A stretch of 64,000 nt of DNA from Clostridia bacterium (GCA_017454485.1 JAFTCX010000081.1:1-64000); one strand, 5' to 3'; shown: positions 50,444 to 60,796, numbered from the stretch's first letter. Notes: generated by a model from the sequence alone, not told the origin. Made by a program: numbers and translations.

Positions 50444-50674
50444 ATGCTTGAAAGAGTTATTCGTATCATCGCCGAATACGCCGATGTACCCGCCGAAGAG
50501 ATCAACGAAAACACCGACATCCGCGCCGATCTCGGTCTGAATTCGCTGGAGCTTGTGAATATGGCGGTTGCCATTGAAGACGAGTTTGAAACCGAAATTC
50601 CCGACCGTGAAGCGCTCGGTCTGGAAACCGTCGGCGACATCGTCGCTGTGCTGCAGCGCTATGTGACGGCGTGA
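50444..50674 (+). CDS. Dedicated acyl carrier protein
   Basis: 76 residues. The phosphopantetheine serine lies in LGLNSLELVNMAVAIEDEFE, followed by IPDREALGLETVGDIVAVLQ, which is the standard ACP fold. GGAGAG precedes the ATG, 16 bp after the condensation-domain gene. It is not within a fatty-acid cluster, so it probably serves its neighbour. Confidence 0.93.
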   Translation: MLERVIRIIAEYADVPAEEINENTDIRADLGLNSLELVNMAVAIEDEFETEIPDREALGLETVGDIVAVLQRYVTA

Positions 50675-50676
50675 GT

Positions 50677-50714
50677 TCATTAGTCATTAGTCATTAGTCG
50701 TTAGTCGTTAGTCA
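50677..50714. repeat. CATTAGT/CGTTAGT heptamer array
   Basis: Five 7-bp units, the complementary strand of the ACTAACG family, starting at the ACP stop. Confidence 0.85.
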
Positions 50715-50727
50715 GATTTCTTTTGAA

Positions 50728-50760
50728 GATCCGTCATGAAGCTTCATGGCGGATTTTTTT
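50728..50760 (+). terminator. Terminator of the condensation/ACP operon
   Basis: ATCCGTCATGAAG / CTTCATGGCGGAT hairpin and T-run. Confidence 0.85.
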
Positions 50761-50835
50761 CGCTGACGACTTTCATTTTCGTGTGTCGAAACCGTAAACA
50801 ACTCATTAAATTTCATGTTTTTTGGGGTTTTTCCT

Positions 50836-50864
50836 TGCAAAGAAACCGGGTTTGTGCTATTCTT
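50836..50864 (+). promoter_or_regulatory. Promoter of hydrolase 4
   Basis: TTGCAA, 17 bp, TATTCT. Confidence 0.55.
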
Positions 50865-50919
50865 TATTTGTATCTCTTTCTCTTTTCTCGGAGAAAAATC
50901 ATCGACAGGAGGTTTTACT

Positions 50920-52470
50920 GTGCAACCGAAATTCAAACGCGTGCTGGCCATGCTGCTTTCGCTGCTGTGCCTGCTTCCCGTGTTTGCCCTTGCGGCGCAG
51001 GCGGCAAATACGCTGGATTACCCGGTCGTTTATGTTGCGGGTAAATTCACCTACATCTATAACAAAAAAAACACCGAGCGGCTCTATCCGCTCAAAACGC
51101 CGCTTTCCACAACGATCATGAACAACCGCAGCGAGCTGATCTCCGCTTACAATGCGTCGGTCAACAGCGGCGACTGGACGATCTTCGGCAACAAGATCTA
51201 TGACGTTGTGGAGCCGGAGTACCGGCAGCTTGTGCTCGACACCAACGGCGACATTACCAACGGCAGCCATGTCAACGCCGTTGCGACGCCCAAGAGCAAA
51301 ACGTCGAACTTTGCGCTGGAAGATTATATGTTCACCTATGACAGCCGGCTCGATCCTTATGAAAACGCCGCCCAGCTCAACAACTATATCAAAAAGGTGC
51401 TGCAGGTGACCGGCAAATCCAAGGTCAACCTGATCGGCCGGTGCCTGGGCACAACGATCATTTCCACTTATCTGACCAAGTACGGCTGCAGCAAGGTGGC
51501 ATCCGCCATTTTTTACGCGTCCGCGTTCAACGGCGTGCAGATGATGGACGACTTCTTTACCGGCAACATCGAATTTGAACAGGATCGCATCTCCTATTAC
51601 ATTGCGCACGGCATGGACACCGAGGGCGACACCTACGATTTGATCAACAACGTTTGGAGCATCCTCAACGCGATCGGCCTTGCCGGCGCCGGCGTCAACA
51701 CGGCAAACGAGGTCTGGGACCGCATTGCGCCGGATCTGCTGCCGAAGCTGGTGCGCGCCGTTTTCGGCACCTGGCCGGGCCACTGGGCAATGATCAGCGC
51801 CGGGGCGTATCAGAAGGCGAAGAATGTGGTCTTCGGCGACTGTATGTCCAAATATGCGGGCCTCATCAAAAAGATCGACAAGTATCAGAAGGAAGTCATG
51901 AGCAAATGGCCGGATACGCTGGATAAAATGATCCGTGAAAACGGCCTGCGCGTGGCGATCTTCTCCAAATACAACACGCCCCTTGCGCCGCTTTCGAGTG
52001 AATCCGGCCAGCAGGCGGACGGCACGGTGGAGCTTGAGACGATGTCTTTGGGCGCAAAAGCCGCGCCGATCGGAGAAACCTTCTCCGCCGCGTATATTCA
52101 GTATCTCAAAAACACCGGCAAGAGCAAGTATCTTTCCGCAGACCTGATGGTGGACGCTTCCGCGTGCCAGTATCCCGATTACACCTGGTTCATCCGCGAC
52201 GTTGCGCACGACGCCTATCCGCCGGAGATCAACAAGCTGTTCATGGATATCTTCCATTCCTCCACCCAGTACACGGTCTTCACGGACAGCAAGTTCCCGC
52301 AGTTCGTCTCCTATAACGCGGACACGAAGAAGATCGCCAAGATCACCGAGCCGGTTGCCGGCACCGAAGCGCCCGGCAAGAACATTCTGCAGATCATTGC
52401 TTCGTTCATCGCGTCCTTCTTTGCGCGGCTGCTTTCCATTTTCGGCGGCGGCAAAACCGCTGCGACCTAA
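50920..52470 (+). CDS. Exported LCAT-like alpha/beta hydrolase 4 (Cys nucleophile)
   Basis: 516 residues; the GTG start has AGGAGG 6-7 bp upstream and opens a signal peptide (1-29). Family blocks: DYPVVYVAGKFTYIY, FTYDSRLDPYENA, nucleophile elbow VNLIGRCLGTTI in which Cys175 sits where hydrolases 1-3 have Ser, GTWPGHWAMISAGAY, VELETMSLGAKAAPIGETF, and MVDASACQYPDYTWF followed by DVAHD. The C-terminal tail is IIASFIASFFARLLSIFGGG. It is very similar to hydrolase 5 next door and probably arose by tandem duplication. A G-x-C-x-G elbow could favour acyl transfer over hydrolysis. Confidence 0.8.
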   Translation: MQPKFKRVLAMLLSLLCLLPVFALAAQAANTLDYPVVYVAGKFTYIYNKKNTERLYPLKTPLSTTIMNNRSELISAYNASVNSGDWTIFGNKIYDVVEPEYRQLVLDTNGDITNGSHVNAVATPKSKTSNFALEDYMFTYDSRLDPYENAAQLNNYIKKVLQVTGKSKVNLIGRCLGTTIISTYLTKYGCSKVASAIFYASAFNGVQMMDDFFTGNIEFEQDRISYYIAHGMDTEGDTYDLINNVWSILNAIGLAGAGVNTANEVWDRIAPDLLPKLVRAVFGTWPGHWAMISAGAYQKAKNVVFGDCMSKYAGLIKKIDKYQKEVMSKWPDTLDKMIRENGLRVAIFSKYNTPLAPLSSESGQQADGTVELETMSLGAKAAPIGETFSAAYIQYLKNTGKSKYLSADLMVDASACQYPDYTWFIRDVAHDAYPPEINKLFMDIFHSSTQYTVFTDSKFPQFVSYNADTKKIAKITEPVAGTEAPGKNILQIIASFIASFFARLLSIFGGGKTAAT

Positions 52471-52567
52471 CGGCTCAATCCGAAAACCCGACCGTTTGTT
52501 AAAATGTGCTTTTGACAGAACGTGATACTGTATTTTTTGCAATAAAATTTTTTAAGGAGGTTTCCCT

Positions 52568-54286
52568 ATGAAAAACAACATCCGCCGTTTCCTTGCCACA
52601 GTGCTTGCGCTGTTGTGCGCGCTGTCTGCGCTGTCGTTGGCCGCGAGCGCCGCGAGCGTCAAGTATGATGTGGACTATCCCGTCATCTACGTTTCCGGTA
52701 AGTTCACTTACATCTATGACAAGGATTTCGACCCCGACATCCACCCGGGTGAATCCGCCTACACGGACCCGAACATCCGCGCCCATCAGCTTTATCCGCT
52801 GACGACGTCGCTCGGCGACATTTTCAACGACAGAAAAGTGCAGTCGCAGATCGTTCTGGCCTACAACGCGTCCAACCTGACCGGCAACTGGAAGATTTTT
52901 GCCGACAAGATCTATGAGATCATTGAGCCGGTGTACCGTGAGCTTCGTCTGGACGGCAACGGCAACATCACCAACGGCAGCCATGTGCAGAACCTGATCC
53001 AGCCCAAGGCACACATGGGCGGTTACGGCATTCAGGAGTTCCAGTTCACCTATGACAGCCGTCTGGATCCGTTTGAAAATGTGGAAAAGCTCAACCAGTA
53101 CATCAACGAAGTCATCCGTGTGACCGGAAAATCCAAGGTCAACCTGATCGGTCGCTGCCTCGGCACGACGCTGGTTTCCACCTATCTGACCAAATACGGC
53201 TGCGGCAAGGTCGAGACCGCGATCTTCTATGCCTCCGCGTTCAACGGCGTGCAGGAGATGGATGATTTCTTTACCAACAACATCCAGTTTGACCCCGCCC
53301 GTATCGAGTATTACATCAACCACCAGAGCGACGTCAACAACGACGGTTACTATCTGATCAACAGCGGCTGGACGGCGCTCAAGAGTCTCGGCTTCACCGG
53401 TCTCGGCGTGCAGACGGCCAACGACGTTTGGAAAAAGACCGCGCCTTATCTGATGGCCCGTCTGGTTCGCGCAACCTACGGCACCTGGCCGGGTCACTGG
53501 GCAATGATCAGCTCCGGCGCCTATGAAAAGGCAAAGGAATATGTGTTCGGCGACTGCAAGGAAGAATATGCCGGCATGATCAAAAAGCTGGACAAGTATC
53601 AGAAAGAGGTCATGAGTGTTTGGCCGCAGACGCTCAAGCGCCTTGTGGAAAAAGACGGTCTGCGCATTGCGATCTTTGCAAAATACAATTCCCCGCTGAT
53701 GCCGCTGTCCAATATGTCCGGCCAGCAGGCGGACGGCACGGTGGAGCTCAGAACGATGTCCCTCGGCGCGGATTCCGCACCGATCGGCTCGGAGTTCACC
53801 AGCGAGCAGCTTCGTGAAAAACGCGCGCAGGGCAAGGGCAAGTATCTTTCCGCCGACAACATGGTCGACGCCTCCACCTGCCTGTTCCCGGATTATACCT
53901 GGTTCCTGAAAGACGTGCCGCACAACGTTTATCCGAAGACGATCAACCGTCTGTTTATGACGATCTTCCATTCCAAGACGCAGGTCACGGTTTGGAACAA
54001 CAAGATCACACAGGAGGATTCCAGCGAGACCATCCATGTGCCGCAGTTCGTTTCCGGCAAAGCCAATGACAACGGCGAATACTTCGTCTATGAGATCATC
54101 GGCACCGATCCCGCAACCGATCAGTTGATCGTGGACACCGGCAAGGATCTTGAAGGCGTTATCCCGCCCGATCCCGCGGAACAGCAGCAGAAAAAGGCCA
54201 CCCAGAAGAAGAATATGTTCCAGGCCTTTGCGGAAAAGGTGATCGAATTCATCGGCAAGATCATGAACCTGTTCAACATCCGATAA
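52568..54286 (+). CDS. Exported LCAT-like alpha/beta hydrolase 5 (Cys nucleophile)
   Basis: 572 residues, ATG with AAGGAGG upstream and a signal peptide (1-29). It matches hydrolase 4 through most of its length: YPVIYVSGKFTYIY, FTYDSRLDPFENV, VNLIGRCLGTTLVSTYLTKY with Cys197, GTWPGHWAMISSGAYEKAKE, TMSLGADSAPIGSEF, MVDASTCLFPDYTWF then DVPHN. It ends in a Gln/Lys-rich linker and an amphipathic tail (AFAEKVIEFIGKIMNLFNIR). A terminator and MITE copy 4 follow. Confidence 0.8.
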   Translation: MKNNIRRFLATVLALLCALSALSLAASAASVKYDVDYPVIYVSGKFTYIYDKDFDPDIHPGESAYTDPNIRAHQLYPLTTSLGDIFNDRKVQSQIVLAYNASNLTGNWKIFADKIYEIIEPVYRELRLDGNGNITNGSHVQNLIQPKAHMGGYGIQEFQFTYDSRLDPFENVEKLNQYINEVIRVTGKSKVNLIGRCLGTTLVSTYLTKYGCGKVETAIFYASAFNGVQEMDDFFTNNIQFDPARIEYYINHQSDVNNDGYYLINSGWTALKSLGFTGLGVQTANDVWKKTAPYLMARLVRATYGTWPGHWAMISSGAYEKAKEYVFGDCKEEYAGMIKKLDKYQKEVMSVWPQTLKRLVEKDGLRIAIFAKYNSPLMPLSNMSGQQADGTVELRTMSLGADSAPIGSEFTSEQLREKRAQGKGKYLSADNMVDASTCLFPDYTWFLKDVPHNVYPKTINRLFMTIFHSKTQVTVWNNKITQEDSSETIHVPQFVSGKANDNGEYFVYEIIGTDPATDQLIVDTGKDLEGVIPPDPAEQQQKKATQKKNMFQAFAEKVIEFIGKIMNLFNIR

Positions 54287-54314
54287 CTGCATCGGACGGC
54301 AATCCATCAAAAAG

Positions 54315-54352
54315 CAAGACGGCAGCGCTGCGATGCGCCGCCGTCTTTTTGC
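54315..54352 (+). terminator. Terminator after hydrolase 5
   Basis: AAGACGGC / GCCGTCTT stem with T-run. Confidence 0.8.
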
Positions 54353-54361
54353 TGCCGCAAA

Positions 54362-54522
54362 GTACCCACTGATTCACTCGAATTCGCAAACATTGACGGA
54401 AAATTTTCCGTCATTTTGCACAGAAATCTCTTGAAAACCGGAAGGTTGTCTGCGCGATTTCTGTTACATCTGACGAAAAATTTCCTCGCCAATCTTCACG
54501 CACCGAGTGAATCAGCGGGTAC
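54362..54522 (+). mobile_element. MITE copy 4 (161 bp, target duplication CAAA)
   Basis: Best-preserved terminal repeats: GTACCCACTGATTCACTCG and the inverse CGAGTGAATCAGCGGGTAC. CAAA flanks both ends. The internal TGACGGAAAATTTTCCGTCA is a perfect palindrome. The rest of the 54287-54646 gap holds two terminators. Confidence 0.93.
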
Positions 54523-54608
54523 CAAAATCGTGCTCGTGTTCCCTTTGTGCACACGCTGATCGGATGTACGGCAACTTTCAAAACGGTCAACAAAAAATGC
54601 AAACAAAG

Positions 54609-54637
54609 ACACCGGCGGATGCGCTCCGCCGGTGTCA
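54609..54637 (-). terminator. Terminator of the 741-residue exported protein
   Basis: GACACCGGCGGA / TCCGCCGGTGTC hairpin. Confidence 0.8.
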
Positions 54638-54646
54638 TGATGCTGC

Positions 54647-56872
54647 TTATCTGCCGAGCAGCGTTTTGATCTTACGCAGGAAGGATGCGACCGCAAGCAG
54701 GATCGTGATGATCGGCAAAAATCTGCTCAGGATGCCGAAGGTGAAGCCGGCGCCCTTTTTCGCCGCAAAGGAGAACAGCGTTTTTGCAAAGTCCGGCGCA
54801 CCGGCAGCATCCAGCGCCCGATCCAAGAAGGCCTTGCCTTCGGCGGTGTTTTCCATCTCAAGGAGCAACTTCAGCAAAACGGAAATCACTTTGTTCTTCT
54901 GCGTGTTCAAGCCCAGCCGGTTCGCATACGAAATGCTGACGCTTTTTTTCACAACCGGTTCGCCGCAGCCGGCAAGATCGGTGACGAGCGCATCAAACTG
55001 CGCTTTTGTCAGCGGAACAGCGGGGCCGCCGTTGACAAGCTTTGATTCAACGATCTTCCAGATCGTGTCTTTGCTCATATCGACCTTGAGGCCGAAGGCG
55101 GCAAACGGGCCGATCAGGCTTTGCACGGTGTCGTTGAGCAGCCCGCTTTCGATTGCGTAGGCGACCTTCGGCAACAGGTTGATCGTTTCGTCCAGCGGAG
55201 CGGCTTGAAAATCGTTCATCAAATAATCCGCCACGGGCTTGAGCAGGCAGTTGATGCCGGCGCGCACCGGATCGGTATAGACGTTGCCGTCAGCGTCGGT
55301 GTAGGTGAGGGCCTCTTCGGCTTTGGTGAAGTCGGCCGAGGAGGGCGCCGGCAGCTCGAGCAGCTCAAACAGGGGGATCAAGTCTTCATATTTTCCAATC
55401 GTGTAGCTGTCGCCCGTGCTTGTGTTCTTGAACGTGAAGCCGCCGACCAGATTCAGCAAAGTGGACAGTTGGCTGAAACAGCCGCCCAGCGCATCCGCAA
55501 AGCCGTAAAAGTCGCCGTCGGCAAAGCCGAAATCCGCGCTTGTGAACTGATCGGCGCACGACCAGGTCTTGCTCTTAACGCCTTCTTCGTCATAGCCGTA
55601 TTCGCAAAAGCTTTCTGTGTGGCCTTTGTCCATCAGCGCACGGATCTTTTTTGCCGCGCCGTCAAATTTTGAGTCTTTTTCCAGCCCCTGCAGAATGAAG
55701 GAGAACGAGAGCAGTTCGCCGAGCATATCGTTTTTTCCTGCAAGTTCGCCGAGAAGTGCCGCAAAGTTTTGACCGGTTGCAACCGAGGAAAGCAGAGAAC
55801 GCAGCTTTTCATCGACGTTCGCCGTATCGCGCAGCAGATCAAGCAGTTGGCCGGCTGTTTTGTCAGACAGCGCGTTTTTGCCGAGATCGGTCTGCCGGTA
55901 TACACTGAGGTCAACGGTGTTGTCCTCCAGTCCGGCGGCGGTGATGATCTTGCGGTAGGTCGCTCTGGCGCTGCGTGCACGCGCATCTGCAAGGGACCAC
56001 GCGGTTGGCGGCACAGCAGCGTAAGCCGCTTTCGCCGTTTCCACATCCGCAGTGCGGTAGGGCTCATGCAGGCCTTCGATCACAGCGGAAAACGCGTCAA
56101 GCGCGGCAAGGCTGGCTTCGGCCTGCGCAAAGGTGTTGATGAAAAACTGTATGGCGAGCCGAAAGTTTTTCATCGTGGTTTCGTTTTCATAAACGGTGTC
56201 CCAGTTTTCAATGGAAATGCCGAAGAAATCAATCACGTTGCGCACAGCGCCGATGTTTTCGTCTTTCGCCTTTTCTTCGCTGAGATTTTCCGTGAAGCCC
56301 GGATAACACAGGTAGTTGCCGGAACCGAAATAAAAGTCCGATGTCAGCGAGTCAATCTGGCTTTGCTCAAGCGCCGAGACGCGCTTCCCGATGGCGAGCG
56401 GCGTGCGTTCTGCTTCGGAAAGAGGGATGTCGGTCGCGGTCGGCGTGCCGATCAAAAAGGAATAGGCGATCACGCCGTCGAACAGCACATCCACGAAGTC
56501 GGCGTAGGCAGGCACACGCGCGGCGATGTCAAAATAAACGGACGGTGTGTAGTTGGCGGCTTTGTTGCTGCCGGGTTCATACAAACGGCAGAGGTGCACC
56601 AGCTGGTTGCCGGCCCACCAGAACTCTGTGCCTTCAAATGCGCCGCCGGCTTTGCCCAAAGCGGTCAGCTCTTCGGCGGAAAGGTCCTTGATGAGATTGA
56701 TCGCATCGTCGTAGTTGTGATCGGTTTCGGCGGTGTCTTTATTGAACGAATACAAAGTGTCTGCAATGCTTTTCAGTTCGGCGTCATCTGCGGCAAAGAC
56801 CGAAAGTCCCGCTGTGCAGCAGGAAAGCAGCATGAGCGCCGCAAGGATGATTGACAATGCTCTTTTTTTCAT
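54647..56872 (-). CDS. Large exported protein of unknown function
   Basis: 741 residues. A signal peptide (1-26, KKRALSIILAALMLLSCCTA) precedes a long, mostly helical, Ala/Asp-rich ectodomain with no motif I recognise. The C-terminus is a membrane segment and short basic tail (LSRFLPIITILLAVASFLRK, ending LLGR). The start is chosen at the signal peptide with AAAGGGG upstream. It lies downstream of secA on the same strand, separated by a terminator. A distinct family or a divergent member of a known one; a profile search is needed to tell. Confidence 0.7.
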   Translation of the reverse strand: MKKRALSIILAALMLLSCCTAGLSVFAADDAELKSIADTLYSFNKDTAETDHNYDDAINLIKDLSAEELTALGKAGGAFEGTEFWWAGNQLVHLCRLYEPGSNKAANYTPSVYFDIAARVPAYADFVDVLFDGVIAYSFLIGTPTATDIPLSEAERTPLAIGKRVSALEQSQIDSLTSDFYFGSGNYLCYPGFTENLSEEKAKDENIGAVRNVIDFFGISIENWDTVYENETTMKNFRLAIQFFINTFAQAEASLAALDAFSAVIEGLHEPYRTADVETAKAAYAAVPPTAWSLADARARSARATYRKIITAAGLEDNTVDLSVYRQTDLGKNALSDKTAGQLLDLLRDTANVDEKLRSLLSSVATGQNFAALLGELAGKNDMLGELLSFSFILQGLEKDSKFDGAAKKIRALMDKGHTESFCEYGYDEEGVKSKTWSCADQFTSADFGFADGDFYGFADALGGCFSQLSTLLNLVGGFTFKNTSTGDSYTIGKYEDLIPLFELLELPAPSSADFTKAEEALTYTDADGNVYTDPVRAGINCLLKPVADYLMNDFQAAPLDETINLLPKVAYAIESGLLNDTVQSLIGPFAAFGLKVDMSKDTIWKIVESKLVNGGPAVPLTKAQFDALVTDLAGCGEPVVKKSVSISYANRLGLNTQKNKVISVLLKLLLEMENTAEGKAFLDRALDAAGAPDFAKTLFSFAAKKGAGFTFGILSRFLPIITILLAVASFLRKIKTLLGR

Positions 56873-56922
56873 TTTAAACGCCCCTTTGTTCTGTTGCCGT
56901 GTTTTGAAACTGTTTTTTGAAA

Positions 56923-56965
56923 AGGGAGCTGGGTTCAAAAACGTTTTTTTTGCCCCAGCTCCCTG
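56923..56965 (-). terminator. secA terminator
   Basis: AGGGAGCTGGG / CCCAGCTCCCT hairpin between secA and the next gene. Confidence 0.75.
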
Positions 56966-56974
56966 TCTTCTCTG

Positions 56975-59740
56975 TTATTGCTCCGTTTTCTGGTTGCGAA
57001 GCTCCGGACGGCCGCAGCACTTTTTATATTTCTTGCCGCTGCCGCACGGACACGGATCGTTCGGGCCGATCTTGTCGTTCTTGCCCTTGCGAACGGTCTT
57101 GTTTTGTTCGCTGCCGTCGCCTGCGCCCGAGGTACCGGTGACCTTTGCCACCTGTTCGCGCTTGACCTCTTCTTCGGTCTTGAACGGTGCGGAAAGAACG
57201 ATCTTTACGGTGTCCTCGCGGATGGAGGAGATCATCGCGTCAAACATATCGGCGGTCTCTTCGCGGAAGGCGATGATCGGGTCGCGCTGACCATAGGCAA
57301 CCAGACCGATGCCGCGTTTGAGCTCATCCACGGCGTCGATGTGATCCATCCACTTGAGGTCAACGCAGCGCAGCAGCATGGCGCGCTCGATCTCGCGCAT
57401 GGTCTCTGTGCCGAAGATCGCTTCGCGTTCGTCGTGCAGCTTGTGCGCACGCTCCTGCAGCAGCGCCAGAATGTCGTCCGCATCGGGAATGTCGTCTTTG
57501 AAATCATCCTCGCGTGTCAGCCAGCCCATGTATTTTTCGCGCAGCGTGGCGAGGTGCCATTCCTCCTTCGGCAGGCTCGGCGGGCAGCAGAACGCAACGG
57601 TGTCCTCCAGCGTTTCGTCAATCATCTTGGAGATCACGGGCTTCATATCCTCGCCCTTGAGCACCATGTCGCGCTGGGAATAAATCACGTTTCTTTGACG
57701 ATTCATCACGTCGTCATAGGCGAGCACGTGGCGGCGGGTGGCAAAGTTGTTGCTCTCCACCTTCTTCTGCGCGTTTTCCACCGAGCGGGTGATCATGCCC
57801 ACTTCGATCGGCATATCGGCGTCCACGGGCAGGCTGTCCATGATCGCGCTCATGCGGTCGCCGCCGAACAAGCGCAGCAGATCGTCCTGCATGGACAGAT
57901 AAAACCGGCTTTCGCCCGGGTCGCCCTGACGGCCGCTGCGTCCGCGCAGCTGGTTGTCAATGCGGCGGGATTCGTGGCGTTCGGTGCCGATGATAAACAG
58001 ACCGCCGGCCTGACGGACCTTGTCGGCCTCATCGCGGATCTCTTCTTTGTATTTCGCTTCCAGCTCCTTGAACTTTGCGCGAGCGTCAAGGATCTCTTCG
58101 TCGTCCGTGTCGCCGAAACCGTCAGCCTCAGCAATCTGCTCTTCGGTATATTCGAGCTTGCGCATCTCGCTTTTGGCGAGGTATTCCGCGTTACCGCCGA
58201 GCATGATATCGGTGCCGCGGCCGGCCATGTTCGTTGCAATGGTCACAGCGCCGAACTTACCGGCCTGCGCAATGATCTCTGCTTCCTTGTCGTGGTGCTT
58301 GGCGTTCAAAACATTGTGCTTGATGCCGCGCTTTTTCAGCGCGTTTGAAAGCTTTTCGCTCTTTTCAATGGAGACTGTACCCACCAGCACGGGCTGACCC
58401 TTTTCGTGGCAGGTGAGAATCTGCTTGATGATGGCGTTGAATTTGAACTGCTCGGTCTTATAGATCACATCGTCGTTGTCAATGCGGATGACGGGCTTGT
58501 TGGTTGGAATTTCCACCGCGTCGAGCGAATAGATCTCACGGAATTCATTGACCTCGGTCATGGCGGTACCGGTCATGCCCGAAAGCTTTTCATAAAGGCG
58601 GAAGTAGTTCTGGAAGGTGATTGTGGCAAGCGTTTTGTTTTCGCGCGCAATCTTCACGCCTTCCTTGGCTTCGATCGCCTGATGCAAGCCTTCGTTGTAA
58701 CGGCGGCCGATCATGATGCGGCCGGTGAACTCGTCCACGATCAGCACTTCGCCGTCCTTGACCACATAATCGATGTCGCGCTTCATTACGCCGTGCGCTT
58801 TGATGGCGATGTTGATGTGGTGCGACAATGTGAGGTTGTCGGGGTCGGAAAGGTTGGCCACGTTGAAGAACTGCTCGGCCTTGACAATGCCGCTTTTGGT
58901 GAGCGTGGCGGTCTTGGCCTTTTCGTCAACCACATAGTCCGCGCCGGCTTCCTCGGCAACGTCCTCCAGGTTCATCTTGGAGTCCGCTTCCTTGATGCGC
59001 AGGCAGGTCAGGCGCTTGACAAAGTCGTTCGCAATGCGATAAAGGTCAGACGACTGGCTGCCCATGCCGGAGATGATGAGCGGGGTGCGCGCTTCGTCGA
59101 TTAAGATGGAGTCCACCTCGTCAACGATGGCGAAGTTGTGGCCGCGCTGGACCTTTTCGCTCATATACTGCACCATGTTGTCGCGCAGATAGTCAAAGCC
59201 CATCTCATTGTTCGTGCCGTAAGTGATGTCGGCGGCGTAAGCGGCGCGGCGCGCGTCGTTGTCAAGGCCGTTGACAATCAGACCGACGGTCAGACCGAGA
59301 TAGCGGTAGACCTTGCCCATCCATTCGCTGTCGCGGCGGGCGAGGTAGTCGTTGACTGTGACAATGTGCACGCCTTTGCCGGTCAGCGCGTTCAGATAGG
59401 CGGGCAAAGTGGCAACCAGCGTTTTGCCTTCGCCGGTCTTCATCTCGGCGATGCGGCCCTGATGCAGGACCATGCCGCCGATGATCTGTACGGGGAAGTG
59501 GCGCATGTTCAGCACACGCGCACTCGCCTCGCGGCAGGTGGCAAACGCTTCGGGCAAAATGTCGTCAAGCGTTTCGCCGTTTGCCAGCCGGTCTTTGAAT
59601 TCCTGTGTCTTTGCGCGCAGCTCGGCGTCGCTGAGCTTTTTATAGTCCTCCTCCAACGAGAGCACCTTTTCCATCTTCGGCTTCAGGCGCTTGATCTCCT
59701 TGGTGGAATAATCACCGAAGATTTTTTTGATCAGTCCCAT
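56975..59740 (-). CDS. secA: Preprotein translocase ATPase SecA
   Basis: 921 residues. Walker A is [24 protein letters not shown]-like [14 protein letters not shown]; preprotein cross-linking, helical wing and scaffold domains are intact. The C-terminal zinc-binding SEC-C motif is [17 protein letters not shown]. The start is [10 protein letters not shown]. It drives export of the many signal-peptide proteins encoded here. Confidence 0.98.
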   Translation of the reverse strand: MGLIKKIFGDYSTKEIKRLKPKMEKVLSLEEDYKKLSDAELRAKTQEFKDRLANGETLDDILPEAFATCREASARVLNMRHFPVQIIGGMVLHQGRIAEMKTGEGKTLVATLPAYLNALTGKGVHIVTVNDYLARRDSEWMGKVYRYLGLTVGLIVNGLDNDARRAAYAADITYGTNNEMGFDYLRDNMVQYMSEKVQRGHNFAIVDEVDSILIDEARTPLIISGMGSQSSDLYRIANDFVKRLTCLRIKEADSKMNLEDVAEEAGADYVVDEKAKTATLTKSGIVKAEQFFNVANLSDPDNLTLSHHINIAIKAHGVMKRDIDYVVKDGEVLIVDEFTGRIMIGRRYNEGLHQAIEAKEGVKIARENKTLATITFQNYFRLYEKLSGMTGTAMTEVNEFREIYSLDAVEIPTNKPVIRIDNDDVIYKTEQFKFNAIIKQILTCHEKGQPVLVGTVSIEKSEKLSNALKKRGIKHNVLNAKHHDKEAEIIAQAGKFGAVTIATNMAGRGTDIMLGGNAEYLAKSEMRKLEYTEEQIAEADGFGDTDDEEILDARAKFKELEAKYKEEIRDEADKVRQAGGLFIIGTERHESRRIDNQLRGRSGRQGDPGESRFYLSMQDDLLRLFGGDRMSAIMDSLPVDADMPIEVGMITRSVENAQKKVESNNFATRRHVLAYDDVMNRQRNVIYSQRDMVLKGEDMKPVISKMIDETLEDTVAFCCPPSLPKEEWHLATLREKYMGWLTREDDFKDDIPDADDILALLQERAHKLHDEREAIFGTETMREIERAMLLRCVDLKWMDHIDAVDELKRGIGLVAYGQRDPIIAFREETADMFDAMISSIREDTVKIVLSAPFKTEEEVKREQVAKVTGTSGAGDGSEQNKTVRKGKNDKIGPNDPCPCGSGKKYKKCCGRPELRNQKTEQ

Positions 59741-59813
59741 GGGAATCACCTCATAACAATAAGTAATCTTAAATAGTATAGCATACTTTTTTCTGAAATG
59801 CAATCGTGCCACA

Positions 59814-59859
59814 TGGATTTTAGGAAAACCTTAATGGATTTTAGAAAAACCTTAAATTC
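59814..59859. repeat. 23-bp tandem direct repeat
   Basis: ATGGATTTTAG(G/A)AAAACCTTAA occurs twice in tandem between secA and the next gene. Confidence 0.8.
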
Positions 59860-59888
59860 ATAAAATTCGTATGTGCGCCTTGCCGTCG

Positions 59889-59917
59889 TTGACAAATGCG
59901 CCCTGTTGGTGTAAAAT
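59889..59917 (+). promoter_or_regulatory. Promoter of the 171-residue gene
   Basis: TTGACA, 17 bp, TAAAAT. Confidence 0.7.
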
Positions 59918-59947
59918 AGCTGTAGAAATTCCAAGGAGCGTGAGCAA

Positions 59948-60463
59948 ATGAAAAAGAAAGCTCTTCCCATTCTCATCGTGTGCGCCATCCTCATCCTCGG
60001 CGCCGTTGCTGCGGCGATCCTCGTGCCGAAGGTCTATGTCCCGCATGCGGGCACCTACGCCGCACAGTTCCAGTCCTCGCGTGCCGAATACGACGCGGCA
60101 GCGGCCTATTTGAAAACGCTGACGAAGAAGGATCCGGCGGCTGCCGTCACGGTGAGCATTCCGACGATGGGCGCGGACGACACGATCTATTTCTTCCGCG
60201 ACAACGAAAAGCAGCGTGTGGTAACGCTCACTGTCAAGCCGGAGGATCGTGCGCATCTGGACGCCGTTGCCCGCGCGTTTGCCGCCATCGGGTTTGAATT
60301 CAAAAGCGCCCGCGTCGAGGGCGAAAACGTGACCTTCACCGCCGTGGAGGATGCCTACAGCGTGCTGTTTGTGCTGTCGGATGAAAAACCGGACGCGCCG
60401 GAGGGTTGGAAGGTGAAAAAGCTGGATACCGGCTGGTATCAGATGATTAAAACGGAAAAATAA
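59948..60463 (+). CDS. Small membrane-anchored protein of unknown function
   Basis: 171 residues. One N-terminal membrane segment (LPILIVCAILILGAVAAAIL) precedes an extracytoplasmic alpha/beta domain (residues ~35-171) that includes KDPAAAVTVSIPTMGADDTI and ends GWKVKKLDTGWYQMIKTEK. AAGGAG precedes the ATG. Family not recognised. Confidence 0.75.
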   Translation: MKKKALPILIVCAILILGAVAAAILVPKVYVPHAGTYAAQFQSSRAEYDAAAAYLKTLTKKDPAAAVTVSIPTMGADDTIYFFRDNEKQRVVTLTVKPEDRAHLDAVARAFAAIGFEFKSARVEGENVTFTAVEDAYSVLFVLSDEKPDAPEGWKVKKLDTGWYQMIKTEK

Positions 60464-60643
60464 AGGAACCTGCTGCCGCGGAGCACATCCGGGGCGGCTT
60501 TTGTTTTGGCATTCAGCCGATCACGTTGGTGATTCTTTCTAAACCGGGCGAACGGGTTTGTCATTTGTGTATATTAAGAGAATTTACAAATGCTAAAATT
60601 CTTACGGAGCTTGTTCCGAAGTATACTTAAAAGGAGAATCCCT

Positions 60644-60796
60644 ATGAGAAAAGCAAGAAACCTTTTATCCATTTTGTTGAGCGCTCTTCTGCTCGCACTC
60701 TCAATCTCCGTGCTGAGCACCGTTTCGTTTGCGGCGGAATCCTTCAGCGGCACCTGTGGTGACAACATCACTTGGAAATGTAAACACGAGATTTGA
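60644..60796 (+). pseudogene. 5' fragment of a disrupted BspA-like gene
   Basis: AAGGAG, ATG and a complete signal peptide (MRKARNLLSILLSALLLALS..SFAAES) lead into FSGTCGDNITWK, the start of the BspA ectodomain (compare SGGCGSGLTWTYN in BspA-like 1). The frame then stops after KCKHEI. The matching C-terminal tail lies at 62310-62435. The intervening ~1.5 kb holds the SnoaL/Rrf2 cassette. Confidence 0.8.

Noticed and set aside
50920..54286. Hydrolases 4 and 5 as PHA synthases, because of the G-x-C-x-G elbow
   Set aside because: Both have signal peptides and LCAT-family blocks, and no phaA/phaB/phasin genes are present.
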